From: Diphasiastrum complanatum
Taxonomy: Eukaryota; Streptophyta; Lycopodiopsida; Lycopodiales; Lycopodiaceae
Direction: 5' to 3'
Length of the DNA stretch: 64,000 nucleotides
Assembly: GCA_029204225.1 (NCBI GenBank)
Contig: CM055097.1
Coordinates: 35,094,804 to 35,158,803 of the forward strand
Part shown: positions 29,761 through 41,745 of the stretch, piece after piece
Numbering within the stretch: position 1 is the stretch's first letter
How the letters are laid out: each line of letters opens with the position of its first letter
The notes under the pieces: generated by a model
The model's database searches: none
What the model was told of the DNA's origin: nothing
Seen by the model: the letters and a program-made list of their open reading frames with translations, nothing else
Made by a program: the position numbers and the translations under genes

Positions 29761-30819
29761 TTGTTTTGGAAACCCTCAGTGCGTGATCGGAATGGTCACA
29801 TGCTTAGAATCTTTCTCCCATGGACTGGTTGTGATCTCTCTACTTCTTCATCTGGCACCAAATTCATAGGTGTGCTTCTAGTCTCTCATTGTTAGGTCCG
29901 TCTATGTGAGTTTTCAATCCTTCCTAGAGGGTCAGATGCGTTTTGAGTAAGGTGCCTAGGGGCATTCTGACGTCGCTTCTCAATAGATCGACTAGGACAA
30001 CAGTGTGGTCTTTCTCCTGTTCCTTGCTATGGAAAGGAACTTCGAAGCCAAAATGCTCATTAGCATTTTGTCCAATTTCACAGATGAACTGTAGTTACCT
30101 AGGATTCACTAAGGAACGAGGGAAAATGGTGGGCCATTGATCTTGTCTGCGCCTTCGGGCCACCATTCATCTTGCTCTCGGGCTACCTCTCTAGCCTGAT
30201 CTAGGGCTTGGGCTTCTTTAACCCACTCTTTCATGCGTCTAAAGTTACCTTGCTCAATGGTGGGATCCTAGAATCATCCTCTCCTCCTCCTATTACTCGT
30301 CCACCTCCTCAGAAGGTCTCTTCACTTTCATGGGTGTTGTGAAGGCAAAAGATGTCACTTTTGAAAGGGCTGTATATTTCGTTGATTGAAGTCCTATGGC
30401 CAAATTCTATTTGATTCCATATGATAATAAGTAAGCTTTGCTATATGTTGTTGATGCCTTTTACTTTGATGATTACACTCATGTCAGAATTGATTGTAAT
30501 TTTTATTTTGATTGTTGCAGTCGGCATTGGAGCTTGAATATTCTTTCTATAAAAATAAATAAAGAGGGAGTATCAAATTTTCTATGTGTAAATAAACTCA
30601 ACTGAAAATACACAGAGAGAATTTGATTCTCTGCTTCATGATGTCGTTCGTGAAATACCAACAACGACAACTTCTATTGGGGAGATAACTATTAAATCTT
30701 TCAAGGTATATCCAATTTATCACTGATATGTATCTTTTTGTTTGTTTTTTTAAATCTAGCGTCATAGCATGAATAAATTGCATGTCATAATATTAATAAT
30801 TTTTGTTGAATATCTGCAG

Positions 30820-30924
30820 TGTGTACAACATAAGGATGCTTCTAGTTGTGTTTGGTTCGTCTTGTACAATACAAAGCTCTTTTTTGAGTGGTACAATCTA
30901 CAAGTCGATGTAGATATTGAAAAG
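30820..30924 (+). other. Exon-like segment (35 codons)
   Basis: A phase-0 open segment with an upstream CAG acceptor and a downstream GT donor. The translation includes SSCVWFVLYNTKLFFEWYNL, which looks like a real folded protein, but the family is not recognised. Confidence 0.35.
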
Positions 30925-32606
30925 GTAGAATTTTGTTCATTTTTCATTTCAATTCTTATTTCATTAGTGTGATTGTGTGTGTTATTTACTCATTCACTTG
31001 GTTTGTGATGAGAGTTCACTCTTGAGTCGTACAATTCCGACGATGTGTATAGATTGCGGCAAGAATTGATCAAAACGTTTGTACAGAATGACATAAGTTT
31101 TGTGTCTGAGCTTGAGGGCGCTGTAAAGAATGATGCTCCTGTCCTAACAGCCTTTCAGGTTGTTGAGGATGCAGATCTTATCTTATACGATCAAATAGAC
31201 ATAGAGGTCCTTTCTAATACATAGGAAGGCAAAATTACAAGACATGAGATTGTTGCCATGACAGCTCCTGATACTAATATAGAAAATAAAGATAAAGTTA
31301 CTGAATAGGATTTCAATTGTAAACGTGTATATATTACCATCTGAAACCGAAAAATATTAAAATTACATATAAACAGCCCATTCATGGGATTTTTATTGAT
31401 ATCAATATATATTCTTACAATCAATTTGTATCCATAGTACAATACTGGACTGCAATTTTTCTAGATTGATAAAAAACAAGATTCTTGTTTTCATCTAACG
31501 ATGACATGTATTTTCTGATAGTAAATCTCAGTGTTCTTCCATCAAATAGATAGTTTCGCCAATATCTCTGAATTTGATCTCGAGCTCATGTCTTTTACGA
31601 ACCTGCATAAATTTAATACAAAGTATGTTACATTTAGTATAAAGATTCTACGAGCAATTTTTGATAGACTTCATACATAAAGAATAGAGTGTTTATAGTT
31701 ACTTATGAGATTACCATTTGAAAATGAATCTAAAGTTTGAAAGTATATCATCTTGTAGGAGCAACAGTTCCTGCTTGAGGTAATTTAGGCTCCAATCTTC
31801 TTCCACCTCAACACAGGTCAAAAGTGCATCATTGTATATTATTTCAATATTTTTTTTGCTTAGAATGTCCACTGGCTTCCAAGTCTTGATCAAGTGGCAC
31901 CCATTTACTCTTGTTTTTTTTTTATCTTTGATAATGGAAGCATAAGCTCAATATTTGCTTTTTAATTTGATAGCGAAAGCACATGGAAGACATTTTAATT
32001 TTGCATTCTATTTTTCCATCTGATTTTTTGTCCCAGCCTTCATCCATAAGTTCATATAATAAACTAACTGATAACTTTTTGCATACAAACATTGTTGGGA
32101 TTTTGTGTACATTAACACTTGAAAAGAAATCCACAAATATATTCAAAGAAATAAACCAGCTTATTCGGACTGTTTTTGAACTTGTGCTTATCTTTAATGA
32201 ATTTTTTATATCATTATATAGTTTGCAATGAAATGATTCTGATATTGCAGCATCTGGAACAACTCATTCATCACTTTCAAAATTAGGTAATGGAATTGGG
32301 ACTATTTGTCCAAAATTTTCTCCTATATCAGAAATGTACATTGATTCATAAAAGAAGATTCCACAATCAACAAGATCTTTTGCAATTCTATCTCTATATT
32401 GCAGATGTCCGATATCAGTGTGTACTACATCTAACACACCTGCAAGAGATCCACTTGGTTCCCATTCATTTATATTGGATGGATATAAATTTGCAAGAGA
32501 AAAATGATCAAATTGGCAAGTTTAGTACTAGATGATAAGGAATGACAAAAAATCAAAGTATTATAATTTATCAATACTCACAGTTGTTTTTTTGTGATTC
32601 TGACGG

Positions 32607-32897
32607 TTAAATCCTTGCACATTTATCTCTGAATGCATATATACATGTTGGACTAAAATTACGGAAATAGATTTTCCTCCTAATGATATTCTGAAATCCT
32701 AAATTTTGGTCTTCCAATAAGATCGAAATGATAGTTTTGTCCTTTTGCTTTTTTAAAATGTTCCTTTTTATGATGGATGCATCAGAAACCAAGAGTTTTT
32801 TGAAATATTTTCTTGGCACCCATAATCCATTGTCATCTTTCTCATTGAAGAGAAGCACAAAGTCGATTGAGGAGCATGGCTTCCTTGATGGCGCCAT
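32607..32897 (-). other. Open segment of unknown origin (96 codons)
   Basis: The translation contains NEKDDNGLWVPRKYFKKLL followed by a Lys/Ile-rich stretch. It may be an exon of a broken gene. There is no known motif and no transposon signature. Confidence 0.25.
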
Positions 32898-33386
32898 TCG
32901 TTATGTGCAGGCCAAAATTTGAAACACTGAACTATGAATTTGAGAATATGTGTAGGTGAAAAGCCATGAATCTGAAAATATGTGTAGGCAAAAATTGGAA
33001 ACACTGAACTATTTGGCACTACGAGTCAGCTCTAGCTAACCTCATAAACCATGATTTGACAATGCAATTATATTAATGTTACATCGATTTTTGGAATCCA
33101 ACCATCTGTCATATTCATTTTCAATATTTTTGGGCCTCTTCGGGTAGTGATGAGCTGTAGCTCTCAACTAGATTAGATGTCTCACCGTCACTATCATATC
33201 GAGTTGAGCATTCCCCTGGTTCTACTTTTGATGGGATGTCATCTATTTAGATATCTAAAGGTGTTTCCCACTCTTGCAGTGAGAGTGCTATTGCTATTTG
33301 TAGATCGGTCGTACTAGCTTCTTGATCATCAAGAAGAGTCGGCATTGCGTGTTCTTGTGGTGACTGCGCTTGAGTTTCAACAGTTT

Positions 33387-34217
33387 TCAAGGGTGAGGTG
33401 GATCTCTTGTCATACTCCTTCCACTATTTGTGGTTGGGCTTGGTTCTCTAGGCAGTAGACTGGTTTCATGCAATGAAATTTCTATAGCCAGCTCTAGCTC
33501 TGCGTATGAGAATCCATCTAGATCCAAATGCGGGTCCTCAACCGGTTGTGGTCCAATCTGTGGTTCAATCAAGAGATCTTCTACTATGATGTGTTTATTC
33601 TCAGAGTCTAGGCCCGTTGGAGTGATATCGTCTTTTTCAACTACATCCTGGTCAAAGATTTCTAATAACGAGTTGATGGTCTCGGCAGGGTCCTCTTCGG
33701 TTACCATTTCGGATATATCTATTGTCTTATCAAGCATGCATAGCATCTCTTCATCCTCTAATTCTTGAGGGGGCATCACAAGATCATAGATAGGATCTGC
33801 CAAATACAAGGTAGTAGTCTCATAGGATTCTTCATGTGGGTACTCGTCGAGTATAACACCAACAGATCCTATACTCTCATCATCATTGATGGGTTGATAT
33901 AGGCTTGTGTCTCCATCATTTGTGGATATTCGGTCAATATCAAGTGATGTACTTGGTTGATCAAAAGATAGGTCACTCCATCCACTTATTGATGGCTCAC
34001 TAATCACACTAGTGGGTCGATCTATTCCACCAGGGAGAGGATCAGATATGTTTTGGATCAAGGTGGTACTCAACATCTCGTTATCTAAACCACCCTCTAC
34101 TGGGCCAAACAACCAAGTTTTGAAATTCCTAAAGATGACATCCGGTTTACTAGGTGGTGTGTACACAGCGTCTACACCTATGTATCCAAAATGCTCGTAC
34201 ATCATGCCCTCATCCAT
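33387..34217 (-). CDS. Acidic ORF of unknown function (276 aa)
   Basis: An uninterrupted frame of 276 codons, strongly acidic (many Asp and Glu), with Ser/Pro-rich stretches. It starts MDEGMMYEHFGYIGVDAVYT and ends in a Pro/Ser/Thr/Arg tail. There is no zinc knuckle, protease, RT or membrane segment. Candidates are a transposon-encoded accessory protein, the remnant of a host regulatory protein, or an acidic exon. Similar acidic codon use continues past the stop near 33387 (an Asp/Glu/Ser-rich frame towards 33180), so the original protein may have been longer. Confidence 0.4.
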   Translation of the reverse strand: MDEGMMYEHFGYIGVDAVYTPPSKPDVIFRNFKTWLFGPVEGGLDNEMLSTTLIQNISDPLPGGIDRPTSVISEPSISGWSDLSFDQPSTSLDIDRISTNDGDTSLYQPINDDESIGSVGVILDEYPHEESYETTTLYLADPIYDLVMPPQELEDEEMLCMLDKTIDISEMVTEEDPAETINSLLEIFDQDVVEKDDITPTGLDSENKHIIVEDLLIEPQIGPQPVEDPHLDLDGFSYAELELAIEISLHETSLLPREPSPTTNSGRSMTRDPPHP

Positions 34218-34726
34218 GGCTCTTTCTATGTGATGATCGCCTTTGGCAACACTAAACTTTTGATTGATTAGTGTTGGGTCTCTGTTGTTTGAAAGACGAT
34301 TATCCTAACTGTTGTACTACAATTGCTTCCAGTAATCTGTTTTGAGTAAAGAGTATCGTAAGAGCTTCCATAATCCAACTAAAAGCTCTATCATCTTGAG
34401 GTATGAGGCCCTCATCGGCTCTAATAGGGGTGTGTATGGTCCTCAGAGCGAAACTACCTCAAATTTCATCCTATGGATAATGATCAGGAGTGCACGACGC
34501 TATTTGTGGGATCAGCACACATCAATGTGTAATGCTAACCACTTCGACCTGTACTAACCCACTAATTGTCTTTTGAAACAACATTCAACACTAGTCAAGT
34601 AGCCCACGCTAAGGGGTTAGTTGTGCGACTGACGACAGTGACAACACAATCGTTTCAAGTAGTGAATTTCTAATATGTACTCTTTGTAGGCCATTGCCTT
34701 TCAGAAAATACTCCCTTATCAAATTA

Positions 34727-34886
34727 CTCCCGGCAGACGCACCAATGATAGCGTCTGGCGGGTCAGATAACAAAGCAACCCGCAAATGGCTAATCCATTC
34801 AATTCACATCCCTACTTATAGATACTCACCCTTCAAACAATAGCCCATGATAAAGTTCTACCTCCCGGCAGACGCACCAACGATAG
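34727..34886 (+). repeat. 25-bp direct repeat pair
   Basis: The motif CTCCCGGCAGACGCACCAA, with its following GATAG, is at 34727-34751 and 34862-34886 with one base change (AATGATAG versus AACGATAG). Confidence 0.85.
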
Positions 34887-35520
34887 GGAAAATTTTCAAC
34901 AGGGGATTGGTCTCGCCAGAAAGCCCTACAGGGGAAGGGCCCACACTGCCCTTACGTGAGTGATTGGGGGATGCCGCTTGCAATCCCGAGGGCCGTCTCA
35001 ATCACCCCTCCCCAGCCGATGAGGGTTTTCTAGGCCCCCAGAGGCACGACTGCAAGGAGGTGTAACTACACTCTCGATATCCATAGCTCTAGGTGAGGGT
35101 AATTAAGAACATCCCCATTCCACTACGGCTGCACTTGGTAAAGAGGATGGTGTTTATAATTTTCATAAAATGTCCATGAGCACTCAATCAACAATTTTAA
35201 GGCACGCAAAATGAAGCTAGTACACATACACCAAAATAGAAATAGGACATCATCTCTTTGTTACTTGTCGTGCAACGTGGGGGTGCCAGTTATACGCGCC
35301 GCCTTGTTTGATAGGCGGTGGTATTTTGCCAAGCGTCAGGCCTAGGTATTTCGTAGGCGGTTCCAACGATGGATGTGACTAAGTAACCCTAACCGAGGTG
35401 GTGTATTTCAACCACACGCGGTCACGACCCGCTCTTCTATTTCAAAGAGGTCGAGTTACTTACCAAAACAAGGTAATGGACAAAAATAATTGACATTTCA
35501 TTTACTCTCTTTCGAAACAA

Positions 35521-35767
35521 AACCCAAATAATCAACCAACATTAGTCAAAGTAATCATATACCAACAATTTTCACAAACGGAGTTGCCTACAAGCAATGG
35601 TACGACCATATGGTAATGAAGAAACAATACCTCATGTGCTTTTCGAAAACCCAAATAATCAACCAACATTAGTCAAAGTAATCATATACCAACAATTTTC
35701 ACAAACGGAGTTGCCTACAAGCAATGGTACGACCATATGGTAATGAAGAAACAATACCTCATGTGCT
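35521..35767 (+). repeat. Exact 120-bp tandem duplication
   Basis: 35521-35640 and 35648-35767 are identical, and both are preceded by TTTCGAA-type sequence. The perfect identity suggests a recent event. Confidence 0.95.
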
Positions 35768-37929
35768 GGAAAGGAGCCCCGTGTGCCTCCAAGAGAACCT
35801 ACAAGTCATGATGTGTGGCTTTGAGACTTCTCACCCAATCAAGGTCATATGGTGTATCTCTCTTCTTTAGAATCGGTTCAGGTGTTCAGAAGGGGTGGTC
35901 ATGCGTTCACCTTAAGTCATGTGTATCGTGATTGATCCGGGTAGTAGGGTCGCCCCATTCCTCCTCATCGAAGGTTCTTAAGAGCTCTGAATGACTGAGA
36001 TCGCTGGTGTTTGTGTTGATAATCTGACCAGGAAGGTTCTTAGAAGCATGGCTTCATGATAGGATGGATTCATGCAGAACTATCTGCCAAGCTGATCCTC
36101 GCAGCTCCTCATAGACACGATCTGACCGGTAGCTCTGACAGGCAAGATATGTGTGACAAACAGTACAGCAACCGGGATCCAGAAACTTTGCAAAGATCAT
36201 CAACAACTCAAGCTGACAGCACGCTTCATTCTAGCCCAGGTGCATCGAGCTAGCAGGTGTACAGAGAGAGCTCAGGGAGTTTCATCAAGGAATCTTCTGC
36301 CTACATTAGACAGTAGAGGGCCGCTGATCCACAGGTCTGCCCACTCGCCCTCTCCCGTGCAGTAAGTTATTTGGTTTTGGTTTCTCATGAAATGGCTCAT
36401 TGCTCCCATTTCGCAGGATATGCACAGCTGGCAGAAATTGGAACGTCCTCACATATTTCCTTTAGTGCGCAGCGGATCCACTGAGTGACTGTAAATATGG
36501 GTGTGTCGTAGCCACTGCCAGCTTATTGATCAGGCATGAATATTATTCTGCAAAGGATGTAGATAGAGGGTAGATGTATCTGGGCTGCAAACAGTCTTGC
36601 GTTCATCATCAGCAGCATCGTAACTTGACAGCCACAATAGTTGTTCCTAACTGGACTGTGTTGGTCTATCCGACATATCCGAGCTCCAACGTGTTTTGTT
36701 AGGAATGCATAATATGCTGAATATAATTATGGAATGTGCTAACACCTTCTTGGCAAATCTATGCACGTCTTAATGATCTGCTCCACCGAATTGGCATATG
36801 GTGATGACCGTATAGAAAAACATACTGATTTTCATCTCGTTACACTCATGCCTTCTCAACACCACAGCAATGCTGATACCTCCCACAACATACTGCATTC
36901 GCTATCCCCATCCCTTAACACTCAAGCAACGCCTAACTAGACATTCATTCTCACAAGCACACAACCCTCCATAATAACATTGAATTAGCATCATTTGGGT
37001 ACACGAGTAAAACACCACACACTCTCGAATTTCCTTCCACACAACCCAATCCTTTCACATAATCCTCACAAGGAGCAACCAACAAAAAGCTCTATCCTCT
37101 CATCCTTCCACATTCATTCTCTCTAGGCAGCCTCCCCTTCATAATGCCAAGTTTTCACCTTTCAATCCCTTCCTGCCATGCATCCCGCTTTGTACAAGGT
37201 CTTTAACTTGGGATTGGACTTGAAGTGGTACCCCCTTTGTCTTGAAAAGATGTTTTGGGTCACTGGTACCGGGGTACCAATTGTGTGAGCCACTTTCTCT
37301 TTTTGCACTTGTGGGTGACATAAATAGCAAGTACTTTACTTGATTGTCTTTCTTAATTGGGTAGTAGTCCTCTTGGCTACTTGTGGTCAACCCCCTACCA
37401 CTTTTAGGTAGGATGTTATTGTTATGCACTTTTGGCCTCCACTTGCATTTCCCATTTGGGTGTCCATGGCCCATGGCTTAAGCCGTCGAGGTGATTTGTC
37501 TGTCAGTGTGCTGCTTCGACTTGCATCGGGACTTGTCTATAGTTTTGTCACAGTTTCCTTGACCCTGTCCCATAATTTCCGACCATTTGTTGTGAGTTGA
37601 TTTTTCTATTTGCCGTTTTTTTAGTGTATCGTTACTGGCGAGCACTCATGACTTGGGATTTCTTCAAGGCCACCGGTTCCCTGAAAAGCACAATAGGCAA
37701 TTTGTGTATTAATAAAAAGTAGCAAAGTACATTGGAAAATTCGCTCGGCCGTGTCGGCTAGTATAATCGGGCCAATTCTAAGGCCGTAAACTATTCTATG
37801 GGCCATTTCTAAGGCTTTAAAATTTGCTATAGCCACATTTTGGACAGGCTGGGACCCCTATCTATAGACAACTGTTTGTCGATTTTACCATTAATAGCCG
37901 GGTTGTACATGCCAAATTTTTTACAAAAT

Positions 37930-38890
37930 TGTGAAAATCGTTTTAAACAGAGCCCGATTTTTTGTGCAAAAATATTGGCTAACAATGGTTCTAACTTCTA
38001 CATCTGGAAGTTAAAACTCCGGATGATGTTGATAGATGGAGATCTTTGGGATGTACTAGAAGGCGCTGATTTGAAACCAGAAGATGGTGATCAAGCAAAG
38101 GAAGATCAAAGATCTGAAGGCCTTAGCATGTATCACACTCAATATGGCCGACTCCCAAATATCCCACATTATCACATGCAAAACCTCTAAGGATGCATCA
38201 GATTTGTTATCAAATCTCTATGAGACTCATGATGTAACCACTAGATTACATCTTAGAAGGAAGTTCTTTACTCTTAGCATGTTTGATTCTACTGCCATCA
38301 CTTCTCACATCAACTGTTTCAAATCTTTATTGGATCAGTTATCAGCTGTAGGATGTTCTATTCAAGATGATGATGTCGTTATGACCTTGTTTTCTTTTCT
38401 TCCAAAGTCGTATGAACACTTTGTGGTGATGATCTCCACACAACCCGACCTCACTCTTCAAAAGGTGATCAGTCATCTTCTTCACCAAGAAATGCGGAGA
38501 AATACTAACAGCCTGTCCATCAAAGACAAATTCATGGCTCTATACACCAAGAAGAAAGACTATTCCAAGGGCAAGATAGCAGCAACAACAGAAGCCTCAC
38601 ATTCAAGGTGAGTATGGTGGATCGCGCAAGAAGCTTTTATGTAGATATTGCAAGACCAGCCTCCTCTAACGCGGCAGAATTCAAGGAGCAAGATACACAT
38701 TTGTTAATGGCTTACAATAGCAGCAGCGAAGACTATGATAGCTAGTACCTAGACAGCGACGCTACCCAACACATGACATGGTTTATTAAGAATGCAGCTT
38801 ACAGCAGAGATCATTTCATCTACCTCGGAGATTCAAGCACCATAGCAATTGAGCTTGTGCCTCATGCATCAGGCTCATGTTGGAGAGAGG
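37930..38890 (+). pseudogene. Copia gag and protease remnant
   Basis: NGSNFYIWKLKLRMML and DGDLWDVLEG are the N-terminal Copia Gag (UBN2) motifs. Near 38090 the frame shifts, and a second frame (38084-38611) carries the rest, with HLRRKFFTLSM and the helical Gag core. Near 38750 a protease-like LDSDATQHMTW follows, where the active-site Gly of DSGA is Asp. The coding match stops near 38870 at a purine-rich GGAGAGAGGGGGAG, with integrase, RT and RNase H missing. Confidence 0.75.
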
Positions 38891-38901
38891 GGGAGAATAA
38901 A

Positions 38902-39851
38902 TGACGAACACGAATGAGAAACGAATTCGAACAAGAAACGAATGAGAAACGAACTCAAACAGAAAATGTTCGTGCGCAGCGGAATGAATTATTTGACTCT
39001 CTCCGTAAGCATGACTACGCCTATCAGAATAAAGAGAACTTTAGTGATAGAAATCACAGTCATTCTAGATTACGTAGCTAAACATTTAATGGATGAAGCG
39101 CTAGATGAATACCTTTTTGCGAATTTCAAGACAAATTATCTGTCGCAAATGATTCGTGAAGAGCTAGACTGTGCTCGACTGATAATTAGTCACGAATTGT
39201 TCGCAAAAGACAAGACTAAAAGTTGATCGTCTATTACCAGAAAGAGCAGCTAGAAAGATCAGACAAAATGAAGAACAAGCATAGCAATATTAGCATAGAT
39301 CTGAATGCAGAACAAAGAGTTGTATCAGATTAAGTATATCAAGTATACAAGTTAATAATGCGGCCCTACGAAGCTTATTTTCTCTTTTCTATAATGAGGA
39401 ATGAAACCTCTTCTCGTAGTCTCTTCTTCACTCACTTGATCATCTGATCATCATAATCTGAATGGTGTCCAGAATATGTATATATACATAATATTACAGG
39501 TGTGCAGATGTGAAAGTACAGAGTGGATGTGTTGTCTGTAGGAGATCGTGGGTGGCTACAATCGTTGTCCAATCCGTTAGCGCAACTGCATGGAGTGAGC
39601 GTAAAAAGGGTGCGACGTCAGCTAGTGCTGAAGTGACCATAGGAGATGATGTGAAAAGTGGGTCACTCTTACGAATGGCCTTAGGATAAGATTTGCAGGG
39701 TGCCTTAGCTTTTAGGACACCTTCAAAATTCTGTAGGATAGTGTCCCCTTTTCGCTTGTCACCATAACCTGTGTAAAAATATAGTGTTCGCAATTCGAAT
39801 GGAGGTAGATTAAAAATGGGATTTAGGAGAGTAGAAGGAGTAAATCCAACA
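38902..39851 (-). repeat. LTR of Copia family A, minus orientation
   Basis: On the minus strand it begins TGTTGGATTTAC right after a polypurine tract (complement at 39852-39859). Its part at 39510-39851 matches 51618-52021, a second copy of the same LTR. The other end is placed at a TG at 38902, next to the + strand purine tract, and is uncertain. Confidence 0.65.
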
Positions 39852-39859
39852 CCCCCCTT
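39852..39859 (-). other. Polypurine tract
   Basis: On the minus strand AAGGGGGG directly precedes the TGTTGGA start of the LTR. Confidence 0.75.
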
Positions 39860-39899
39860 AATCTAGATCCGTGAATGCCTTGATCTTCAGACTAAGCAA

Positions 39900-41745
39900 T
39901 GCACAACATTTGTTGTGTGTATTAATACTGAGTGCTTTCATGAAAATGTCTACAACCATGTCTTGCATTATGCAGTACGTTAAGCTTACCTCCTTGTCGA
40001 GAACCTTGCCCCTGATATAGTGATATCTGTCTCAATGTGCTTACTCCTAAAATGAAATCTAGGGTTGGCCGATAAGGCAATAGCACTTTGGTTATCACAA
40101 AACAAAATTGTGGGGTTGTACTGATATAGATTGATGTCTGACAACAAATTTCTCAACCAAAACGCTTCTTTAATAGATTGAGAAGCAGCAATGTATTCTG
40201 CTTCAGTAGAAGAAAATGCGATAGAGGTTTGCTTATGACTGTTTCATGAAATAGGACCGCCATTGAAGAAAAATGTAAATCTAGATGTGGATTTACAATT
40301 GTCTGCATCTCCTCCCCAACTTGCATCAGAATAGCCATTGAGCTGATGAAGATTGTCGTTGCTGACATCTCCATAGCAGATGCACTGGTCCATGGTAGCT
40401 CGAATATATCTCATGACTCGAATAAGAGCCTTCCAATGGGTAATGCCAGGATTAGCCATATATTGGCTGAGTGAGCTTACAGCAAAAGAGATATATGGTC
40501 TTGTACAAACCATTGCGTACATGAGAGATCCAAGTATCGATCGATACAGATATTCTCTCATCTGCTCATCTTCCTACTTGGTCTGGGGACATTGGTCCTT
40601 CGACAAATGCAGGCCTGGATCCATTGGTGAATGAGCTAATTTACAATTCATCAAATTGTATCTGTTAAGAACATTGTGAAGATACATTTGTTGAGTGATG
40701 TAAATCAGTCGATTTGCTCTGTCTCTATGGATTTGAATTCAAGACATAAGTGAGCTTCACCCAGCCAGATCAGTCATGTCGAATTCTGAGAACAGCATCT
40801 GTTTTGTATCCTTGACCATTTTGGTATTGTTGCTGAAGAGCAGCGTATCATCAACGTACAAGGTGATGATAATGAAAGATTGTTGCACTGACCTTGAGTA
40901 AACATTGCAATCAGCAGTGCTTGGTTTGAATCCTTGTTCAATGAGGAATGTGTTGATCCTCTGAAACCAAGCTTTGGCAGACTGTTTCAAGCCATACAGT
41001 GCTTTGTGGAGTTTACAAACATGATTCTTCATGCCTTCGAGAATGTATCCTTCGGGTTGGATCATGTAGATATCTTTTTGTATTACTCAGTTCAGATAGG
41101 CTGTTTGTACATCAAGTTGATGTACTTTGAGGTCGGCAGCTGCAGCATAAGACAAGAGCATTCGAATCGACGAATGTTTGATGACTGGACTAAAAGTCTC
41201 AATGTAGTCGACATTTTTGAATCCTTGTGCTACTAGTATAGCCTTCCTTCGATCAATTGCTCCGTTGGCATTATACTTGATCTTAAAGATCCATTTGCAA
41301 TCAATAATATTGCAGCCAATAGGAGCTTCGACTAATGACCATGTCTGATTCTTGATCAGAGAGGAATACTCTCTATCCATGGCTTCTCTCCAGAGATCAG
41401 AGTCTGGTTGGCTAAGTGCCTCTTCGATTGTCGTCAGTTCTTGCATTAAGATACAGGCAGACTCAGGAGTATACCTTGTGGGCTGTGGCGCACTCGGCTT
41501 GATTTTCTGGGAGGATTCAACTGATGAACTACTCATGGGACTTGTTGCTGGATAGCAGCAACATCTTCGTCTGATTCGCTATCTCGAAGTGGGTCAACAA
41601 TAGACACGCCTGAGCCAGAAGCTTGGACTGTCGTGTCAATGACAGGAGATGTAAGTTCTTCTTGAACAATATCTTTGTCTTTGAGGTTGACGAACTGATC
41701 CTCGATAAAGACTGTATCCCGACTATGAGGGACAGTTGTGAATCA
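39900..41745 (-). pseudogene. Copia RT and RNase H
   Basis: In order on the minus strand: the integrase-end signature SRDTVFIEDQF (about 41740); RT start with DLWREAMDREYSSLIKNQTW and CKWIFKIKYN (41536-41087); RT palm YGLKQSAKAWFQRIN and the catalytic LYVDD (41065-40757); SILGSLMYAMVCTRPYISFA (40561-40244); and RNase H with GYSDASWGGD, AFSSTEAEYIAAS and FCDNQSAIALS down to about 39990. Several frameshifts separate the frames. Gag, protease and most of integrase are missing. It belongs with the LTR at 38902-39851. Confidence 0.85.

Larger units (their letters stand above)
27771..30330 (-). mobile_element. Gypsy pol fragment (protease to RNase H start)
   Basis: Read on the minus strand it contains, in order, a pre-protease linker (about 30330-29900), aspartic protease (29760-29482), RT (about 28973-28060) and the start of RNase H (about 28060-27775). 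Both ends are cut: the left by the head-to-head junction with gag at about 27770, the right by unrelated sequence at about 30330. There is no LTR or integrase. Confidence 0.8.
30331..33050. other. Unassigned region with exon-like segments on both strands
   Basis: No transposon domain was found. On the + strand, 30820-30924 is 35 codons bounded by CTGCAG and GTAGAA; 31009-31232 has an open frame containing KNDAPVLTAFQVVEDADLIL. On the minus strand, 31893-31711 and 32897-32607 are open with good codon texture. Segments of opposite strand with splice-like borders could be a scrambled host gene or fragments captured by a transposon. I do not recognise the protein family. Confidence 0.35.
34230..37900. 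other. Mostly non-coding region
   Basis: Short chance ORFs only. Notable are two copies of CTCCCGGCAGACGCACCAA (34727 and 34862), a GC-rich stretch around 34900-35450, an exact 120-bp tandem duplication (35521-35767) and an open frame at 37139-37474 (minus, 111 codons, unknown). The GC-rich part may be an LTR or leader of an unrecognised element. Confidence 0.45.

Noticed and set aside
36056-36365. Two overlapping short frames near 36.1-36.4 kb.
   Set aside because: Overlapping frames of similar length without any motif indicate a stop-poor GC-richer stretch, not a gene.
37139-37474. Minus-strand open frame of 111 codons with Lys/Gly/Ser-rich composition.
   Set aside because: No domain, no conserved motif and no neighbouring gene structure; kept only as a note within the non-coding region.
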